NCBI GenBank assembly: GCA_020851015.1
Contig: JADZDN010000277.1
Coordinates: 1-13,472 of the forward strand
Length of the DNA: 13,472 bases
Reading direction: 5' to 3'
Source: Alphaproteobacteria bacterium
GTDB taxonomy: Bacteria > Pseudomonadota > Alphaproteobacteria > JAEULC01
This document shows, one piece after another, positions 12,778 through 13,472 of this stretch; position 1 is the first letter of the stretch, and every line of letters starts with the position of its first letter. A program made the translations under genes and the position numbers. The notes beneath the pieces were generated by a model, which was given only the letters and a program-made list of their open reading frames with translations, was not told the origin of the DNA and ran no database searches.

Positions 12778-13472
12778 CGCAACGGCCGCCCCGCTGCTGG
12801 AATTCCGCGAGGCGCGCATCTCGTTCATGCTGCGCGCGGGCGAGGCGAACGTGATTCCGCGCCTGTCCTTCGCCATCCGGCCGGGCGAAGCGCTGGGGCT
12901 GGTGGGCGAATCCGGTTGCGGCAAGTCGACCGTGGCGCTGGCGACCATGCGCTATCTCGGTCGCGCCGGCCGCGTCACCAGCGGCAAGATCCTGTTCGAG
13001 GGCCAGGACATCTCCGCGATGGACGAAACGGCGCTCCGCGCGATCCGCGGGCGGCGCATGGCGATGGTCTACCAGGACCCGATGAGCAGCCTGAACCCGG
13101 TCAAGACGATCGGCGCGCAGCTCATGGAAGTGCCGATGATCCACGAAAGCGCCGATGCGGCCAAGGCGCGCGCGCTGGCGTTGAAGATGCTGGAAGAGGT
13201 CAAGCTGCCGGACGCCGCCTCGGTGATGGAGCGCTATCCGCACCAGCTCTCGGGCGGGCAGCAGCAGCGCGTGGTGATCGCGATGGCGCTGATCACCCAG
13301 CCTTCGCTCTTGATCATGGACGAGCCGACCACCGGTCTCGACGTCACGGTCGAGGCGGCGGTGCTGGACCTGGTGCGCGAGCTGCGCCAGCGCCACAACT
13401 CGGCGATCCTGTTCATCAGCCACAACCTGGGCACGGTGGTGCGGGTGTGCGACCGCATCGGCGTGATGTACG
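12770..13472 (+). CDS. Peptide-type ABC transporter ATPase (DppD/OppD-like), 3' end cut by window edge
   Basis: The first 234 residues are present and open to the window edge. It starts at GTG (12770) within the end of the preceding permease gene; no ATG gives a full nucleotide-binding domain, and the ribosome binding site is weak, as expected for coupled translation. All ATPase motifs are visible in order: Walker A GESGCGKST (about 47-55), Q-loop VYQDPMSSLNP (about 101-111), signature LSGGQQQR, Walker B LLIMDEPTTGLD and the switch histidine in ISHNL. The sequence after Walker A resembles the first of the two ATPases in peptide transporters, which often have a C-terminal zinc or solute-specific tail not seen here. 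A second ATPase gene or a fused second domain probably lies to the right. It powers the two permeases. Confidence 0.9.
   Translation, partial: MTDATAAPLLEFREARISFMLRAGEANVIPRLSFAIRPGEALGLVGESGCGKSTVALATMRYLGRAGRVTSGKILFEGQDISAMDETALRAIRGRRMAMVYQDPMSSLNPVKTIGAQLMEVPMIHESADAAKARALALKMLEEVKLPDAASVMERYPHQLSGGQQQRVVIAMALITQPSLLIMDEPTTGLDVTVEAAVLDLVRELRQRHNSAILFISHNLGTVVRVCDRIGVMY

Overview
The window is GC-rich throughout, with tightly packed genes, ATGA-type overlaps and short imperfect palindromes between genes. Gene content (TRAP-type substrate-binding protein, heterotetrameric sarcosine oxidase, PcaF-type thiolase, Dpp/Opp-type ABC transporter) and the style of the intergenic palindromes suggest a free-living Proteobacterium, most likely an Alphaproteobacterium. 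No rRNA, tRNA, CRISPR array, transposase, integrase or phage gene was seen.

Layout. Positions 1-2814 are a minus-strand group, read from right to left: an MFS transporter (TTG start), an isocitrate lyase/PEP mutase superfamily lyase with an intact Lys-Arg-Cys-Gly-His active-site motif, and the N-terminal half of a TRAP (DctP-type) periplasmic binding protein that runs off the left edge. The lyase and the binding protein are translationally coupled, which suggests uptake and C-C cleavage of one carboxylic acid. A separate minus-strand gene (2918-3697) encodes a secreted peptidoglycan-binding-fold protein and is closed by a strong GC hairpin.

Positions 3980-9316 are the plus-strand operon soxB-soxD-soxA-soxG, all four subunits of tetrahydrofolate-dependent sarcosine oxidase (sarcosine + THF + O2 to glycine + 5,10-methylene-THF + H2O2). 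Zinc ligands of SoxD, the flavin-linking His of SoxB and the dinucleotide-binding motif of SoxA are visible. The soxD/soxA and soxA/soxG junctions overlap, whereas soxB and soxD are separated by a 153-nt spacer containing a compound palindrome. A pair of related hairpins fills the gap between soxG and the convergent thiolase gene.

Positions 9427-10629 (minus) encode a 400-residue PcaF-type thiolase. After a 302-nt divergent spacer with hairpins and candidate promoters, a plus-strand peptide-type ABC transporter begins: two permeases and an ATPase cut by the right edge. The ATPase starts at a GTG within the end of the second permease gene.

Overall this is an ordinary catabolic/transport region. 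I do not see a clearly new biological system. The parts most worth a second look are the non-coding structures: the covarying hairpin pair at 9326-9415, the palindrome inside the sox operon, a hairpin that could mask the MFS ribosome binding site, a nested palindrome in the leader of the peptidoglycan-binding gene, and two hairpins in the ABC leader. The lyase-TRAP pairing, whose substrate cannot be read from sequence, is also of interest.
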